Assembly (NCBI RefSeq): GCF_003867075.1 | Contig: NZ_CP032544.1 | Span: 186,001 to 250,000, forward strand | Direction of reading: 5' to 3' | DNA from: Tenacibaculum mesophilum | GTDB lineage: Bacteria > Bacteroidota > Bacteroidia > Flavobacteriales > Flavobacteriaceae | Length of the DNA: 64,000 nt | Shown here: one piece after another, positions 60,711 through 64,000 of the stretch | Position numbering within the stretch: position 1 is the first letter of the stretch | Layout of the letters: every line of letters starts with the position of its first letter | Position numbers and translations under genes: made by a program | The notes under the pieces: model-generated | Databases searched by the model: none | Told to the model about the DNA's origin: nothing | What the model saw: the letters and a program-made list of their open reading frames with translations, nothing else

Positions 60711-61660
60711 GGACTTACCCTAAATTCTTCTGTAGGTTTTATTACTTCTGTAGCGGAGGCAAGTTCTTTTTGTAATTCTCTGCTTGTTTTAGTGCTACCA
60801 TCATGACTCCATCCTGGAGGCATAAACACGTATTTTAGTCGTGTTGTAAAAGGTAAATTCTTTTTTCGTTTAAAGAAGTCGTTAAAAATTTCTTTCCATT
60901 CATGGAAGATAATGTTAATAGGTCCCTTGTCTTCTAATGGTTTGGTTAAACCATAACGTAATTTTTCATATTCAGTTTCATCCTCTTCAGCTTGAAAAGT
61001 TCCAAAAATACGATCCCAAATAATTAAGACCATTCCCATATTTTTATCAAGGTATTTGGTATTTGAAGCATGATGCACTCTGTGATGAGAAGGAGTTACA
61101 AAAATATATCCCCACCAACCTAATTTACTTTTAATAAAGTTAGTATGACATAAGGTTCCGTAGTTTTGATTCATGGCATATGCAAACATAATATGCAACG
61201 GCATAACACCTAGAAAAGCTAACGGTAAAAAGAACATATACCTAAACAAAGGCTGTAAAACTGGAGATCTAAAACCAGTTGAAATGTTGTAAAATTCAGA
61301 GTTGTGATGTGTTACGTGTACAGCCCAGAAAAATCGTGAATGATGATCTACATAATGGTGTATGTAGTACAAAAAGTCTTGACCAATAAAAGCTAATAAC
61401 CAATATGCCCATGACATGTTACCTTCCCAGTCGATAATTCTGTATTGATAACAAAATCCCATAATGGCAAAAGAAACAACCTTCATTAGTAAATCTAAGC
61501 TAAAGTTAACTAAAGCAAAGTAAACATTAGTAGCTGTGTCTTTAAAATCGTAGTTTTTAGCTTTAGCTCTATAACTAAAGTACATTTCAATTAAAATTAC
61601 TGAAATGAAGAAAGGAGCACTCCAGTAGTATAATATATCTTGATTGAATATGTTGCTCAT
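60689..61660 (-). CDS. sterol desaturase / fatty acid hydroxylase family membrane protein
   Basis: The 323-residue membrane di-iron protein has about four helices and the histidine boxes YIHHYVDHHSRFFW and AVHVTHHNSEF, then SHHRVHHASN. The family hydroxylates or desaturates lipids such as fatty acids, carotenoids or alkylglycerols. The reaction here is not decided. The C-terminal 70 residues are hydrophilic and cytosolic. It is monocistronic; an esterase gene follows upstream on the same strand. Confidence 0.87.
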   Translation of the reverse strand: MSNIFNQDILYYWSAPFFISVILIEMYFSYRAKAKNYDFKDTATNVYFALVNFSLDLLMKVVSFAIMGFCYQYRIIDWEGNMSWAYWLLAFIGQDFLYYIHHYVDHHSRFFWAVHVTHHNSEFYNISTGFRSPVLQPLFRYMFFLPLAFLGVMPLHIMFAYAMNQNYGTLCHTNFIKSKLGWWGYIFVTPSHHRVHHASNTKYLDKNMGMVLIIWDRIFGTFQAEEDETEYEKLRYGLTKPLEDKGPINIIFHEWKEIFNDFFKRKKNLPFTTRLKYVFMPPGWSHDGSTKTSRELQKELASATEVIKPTEEFRVSPQKIKVE

Positions 61661-61715
61661 GCTATTTTTTTAGATTGCAAAAATATTTAATTTTAATCAA
61701 TTTAACTGTTAAAAT

Positions 61716-62354
61716 TTATAGTCTTTCCACGATCCAGTTTTTAAAACTATAGAAGTTTTGAGGAGCTACTCCGTGACCTACGGGGTATTCTGAATATTCA
61801 TTTTTTAACTTTAAGTCTTTCAGTATAATAGGAGCTTTACGTGCCCAATCTATAGGAAGGACTTGATCTACAGTTCCGTGAGAAATATAATAATCTGTTG
61901 TAATAGAGTTGTCTATTTCAGTAGGTAATAACTCTTCGTTAATATAACCGCTTAAAGCAACTACATGTTGTACTTTGTTAGGGTATTTAAAACTTAGCGC
62001 ATAACTTAAAATAGCTCCTTGGCTAAATCCTAATAAAAATGTTTTATCAGGGTTGGTATTGTATTTCTGTTTGATTTCGTCTATAAAAGAAGCAATCTTA
62101 TCAACTGATTCAGCTGCTTGTTTTAAATCAGAAAATTTACCGTTAACTGAATCAAAATTTATAGCATACCAAGCATAACCACCATAACCCATATCATGAG
62201 GAGCTCTGGCACTTATAATTAATAAATCGTCTGGTAATTCTTCTGCAAATGAAAATAAATCTTGTTCGTTGCTACCATATCCGTGTAATAAAATTAATAA
62301 AGGAGGGTTAGCGTTAGAGGTTTTAGGCTCTCTTACAATATGTTGTAAACTCAT
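61716..62354 (-). CDS. alpha/beta hydrolase (carboxylesterase/phospholipase family)
   Basis: The 212-residue protein has the family PLLILLHGYGSNEQDLFSFA oxyanion strand, nucleophile serine in FLLGFSQGAILSY, catalytic aspartate in GTVDQVLPI and histidine in YPVGHGVAPQ. It is a short cytosolic carboxylesterase related to YpfH/EstB enzymes. It is closely spaced (three bases) after the small membrane protein gene and probably in the same operon, which includes the dihydroorotase-like gene. Confidence 0.88.
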   Translation of the reverse strand: MSLQHIVREPKTSNANPPLLILLHGYGSNEQDLFSFAEELPDDLLIISARAPHDMGYGGYAWYAINFDSVNGKFSDLKQAAESVDKIASFIDEIKQKYNTNPDKTFLLGFSQGAILSYALSFKYPNKVQHVVALSGYINEELLPTEIDNSITTDYYISHGTVDQVLPIDWARKAPIILKDLKLKNEYSEYPVGHGVAPQNFYSFKNWIVERL

Positions 62355-62357
62355 GTA

Positions 62358-62684
62358 TTAAATTCCTTTAAATAGGTTTTGAAATTGCTCTCCAACAACT
62401 GGTACAAGCTTTTTTTCTCCTTTTAAAACTGCTAAAAGGCTAATTAACCAAAGTACAAATAATAGTACTCCTACAGCCCAACCTATTGTATTTCCTAAAT
62501 ATTTATAAACAATCCACATATTCACCATATACAATATATTTAGCCCTAGCATTTGCCTAATGTAAAAACTAGCAAAAGCATTTTTTTTGTTCATGTTTAA
62601 AACGAAAGCTATGATAAGTCCTATAATTGTGAAGTGGCTAATAATTGCTTCAGTTTTTCCTTCGTTTACTGTTAGATTTTCCAT
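62358..62684 (-). CDS. small membrane protein (DUF4870/Tic20-like)
   Basis: The 108-residue protein has three hydrophobic helices: about 16-30 (IISHFTIIGLIIAFVL), 48-62 and 68-88 (GWAVGVLLFVLWLISLLAVL), with a final basic helix KGEKKLVPVVGEQF. The pattern resembles DUF4870/Tic20-like proteins, which may help membrane insertion, but the match is by shape. It lies four bases from the dihydroorotase-like gene and three from the esterase, in one operon. Confidence 0.75.
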   Translation of the reverse strand: MENLTVNEGKTEAIISHFTIIGLIIAFVLNMNKKNAFASFYIRQMLGLNILYMVNMWIVYKYLGNTIGWAVGVLLFVLWLISLLAVLKGEKKLVPVVGEQFQNLFKGI

Positions 62685-62688
62685 GATT

Positions 62689-63948
62689 CTATGAGTTTAA
62701 AATTAGTTGACTATTATTGTAAATACCATAAACTTTTCCTTCTAGTTTTTTCCCTAGAAAGATACTGTTTTTTGAGGTAGAAACAATGTTTTGCTCTGAG
62801 AAAGTATATGCTCCATCAGGGGTAAAAACAGACAAACTAGCTTTTTCATCTTCTTTTATGGAAGCTAATTCAACATTAAAACGTTTTCTAGGATTGTTAG
62901 ATAAACAGTTGATGATAGTTTCTAAATCTAATACAGTATTTAGCGCTCCAAAAGCACTTTCTAAACCAATAGTACCGTCTTTTGCAGTAGAAAACTCTAC
63001 TTTTTTATGTTCAATGTCTATAGGATTATGGTCTGATGTAATTATATCAATAATTCCTTCTTTTAAACCTTGTATTAGAGCTTTTTTATCTTCTTCTGTA
63101 CGTAGGGGAGGATTTACTTTTTTATTAGCTTCAAAGCCATGTAGTTCATCATCTGTCAAAACTAAATTATGTACAGCAACACTACACGTTACATCTAAGC
63201 CTTTTTCTTTTGCTTCTTTTATAAGTTGAACAGACTTAGCAGTTGAGATAGTAGGAATGTGTAATTTACCTCCTGTATATTCTAACAAAAATAAATCGCG
63301 AGAAATTTGAATTTCTTCTGCAAGTGCAGGAATTCCTTTCAATCCTAAAAGCGTACTATTTTTACCTTCGTTAGCAACACCTTCACCAGCAATTAAATTG
63401 TTTTTAGGAAAGCTTAGTACCAATCCGTCAAAATTTTGAGCATATAACAATGCTATCTTTAACAAATTATCATTGCTAACGGGTTTGTTATAATCACCAA
63501 AAGCAATAGCACCTGATTGTTGCATGTCGTACATTTCAGACATTTCAACACCTTTACTTTGCTGTGTTAAGGCTCCAATAGGATGAATGCTAGTTGCAGC
63601 TCCGTTTACTTTATTAATTAAAAACTCTATGGCTGATTTATTATCAACTATAGGGTGAGTGTTTGGATTGATAGCTACATGAGTAAATCCACTTTTAGCC
63701 GCTACTTGTACACCATGTTGCAAGGTTTCTCGCTCTTCATAACCCGGTTCTCCAAAAGAAACACTCGTATCAAACCAACCTGGAGATACATGAAGGTTAT
63801 CAAGCTCTACAACTTGATAATTTTCTTCACTAGCAATGTTGTTGTCAATTTTGGTAATAATACCGTCGGTAATTAAAATATCTTTAGTTTGTTGGTGGTA
63901 AGGACTAGAAGCATCTATTATTGTTGCCGATTTAAGCAGCGTTGTCAT
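62689..63948 (-). CDS. dihydroorotase-family protein lacking the metal-binding HxH
   Basis: The 419-residue cytosolic protein is an amidohydrolase of the dihydroorotase family. In catalytic members the first strand ends DxHVHxREPG; here the segment is GWFDTSVSFGEPGYEERETL, with both metal histidines replaced (T/S and S). The later TPHH-like motif reads VAVHNLVLTDDEL and the DHAPH motif is SDHNPI. It is therefore probably inactive and may act like the non-catalytic PyrX partner of aspartate carbamoyltransferase. It is the first gene of an operon with a small membrane protein and an esterase. Confidence 0.82.
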   Translation of the reverse strand: MTTLLKSATIIDASSPYHQQTKDILITDGIITKIDNNIASEENYQVVELDNLHVSPGWFDTSVSFGEPGYEERETLQHGVQVAAKSGFTHVAINPNTHPIVDNKSAIEFLINKVNGAATSIHPIGALTQQSKGVEMSEMYDMQQSGAIAFGDYNKPVSNDNLLKIALLYAQNFDGLVLSFPKNNLIAGEGVANEGKNSTLLGLKGIPALAEEIQISRDLFLLEYTGGKLHIPTISTAKSVQLIKEAKEKGLDVTCSVAVHNLVLTDDELHGFEANKKVNPPLRTEEDKKALIQGLKEGIIDIITSDHNPIDIEHKKVEFSTAKDGTIGLESAFGALNTVLDLETIINCLSNNPRKRFNVELASIKEDEKASLSVFTPDGAYTFSEQNIVSTSKNSIFLGKKLEGKVYGIYNNSQLILNS

Positions 63949-64000
63949 GGTTTAAAGAATTTTAAAATCAAAATTTCTAAAAGCAAAGATACAATAGCTA

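Noticed and set aside
1..64000. CRISPR arrays, insertion sequences, prophage or rRNA genes
   Set aside because: No regularly spaced repeat series, transposase, integrase, phage structural gene or rRNA-like sequence was found on either strand.

Overview
The window is AT-rich chromosomal DNA from a member of the Bacteroidota, almost certainly a marine Flavobacteriaceae close to Tenacibaculum or Polaribacter. The evidence is the protein families (DUF3276 PUR-like protein, DUF2147, DUF6607, HmuY, bacillithiol BshB1, CarboxypepD-TonB receptors), promoters of the Bacteroidota type (TTG, 19 bp, TAnnTTTG) in front of tRNA genes, and weak Shine-Dalgarno sequences. There is no rRNA, CRISPR array, insertion sequence or prophage. 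Most of the window is housekeeping and accessory metabolism. The only clear mobile-type DNA is two REP-like palindromes.

Layout. 1-7.8 kb: nusB (partial), leucine dehydrogenase, an ABC exporter, a PUR-like protein, a menaquinone-type operon (thioesterase, hydrolase, isochorismate synthase) and TsaC/Sua5. 7.9-15.4 kb: ceramidase-like protein, glycosyltransferase, a large PLP enzyme, VOC lipoprotein, AraC regulator, and an APC permease fused to signalling domains. 15.7-19.2 kb: a nitric oxide defence unit (qNor, Ric and an Rrf2/NsrR-like Fe-S regulator) with two matching palindromic operators. 19.3-25.2 kb: KdsC-like phosphatase, DUF2520, MATE, BshB1, tRNA-His, a lipid acyltransferase and rhomboid. 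25.2-25.6 kb: three tandem tRNA-Gly genes. 25.6-34.3 kb: small stress-type proteins, an AraC/response regulator/histidine kinase operon, and an AraC locus with two matching promoters driving a lipoprotein and a 40-residue peptide. 34.3-36.4 kb: tRNA-Met, START-like protein, class IV aminotransferase, YqgE.

36.5-40.9 kb is a LytTR two-component system next to an unknown two-gene operon that carries a perfect 15-bp direct repeat at 21-bp period upstream of its promoter. 41-52 kb is an iron/heme acquisition region. On the minus strand, a TonB siderophore receptor, a secreted ankyrin protein, a DUF2271 protein with a flavinylation-like motif and a PepSY-flavodoxin-FAD reductase form a likely extracytoplasmic electron-transfer iron uptake operon. 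Divergently, a TonB receptor and an HmuY-like lipoprotein form a heme-type pair. 52-58.6 kb: uvrA, then an FAD-linked oxidase and a linear-amide hydrolase, followed by a relic copy of the 5' end of uvrA, which suggests that the two genes were inserted beside uvrA. 58.6-64 kb: ECF sigma factor with a 47-residue partner, Fe-S-less endonuclease III, Bcp peroxiredoxin, sterol desaturase-type protein, esterase, small membrane protein, and a dihydroorotase homologue that lacks its metal-binding histidines.

The observations I rate highest are the repeated 21-bp-period regulatory elements (30989-31048, 31552-31611 and 40827-40862), the paired NO operators, the flavin/ankyrin iron cluster, and the uvrA relic.
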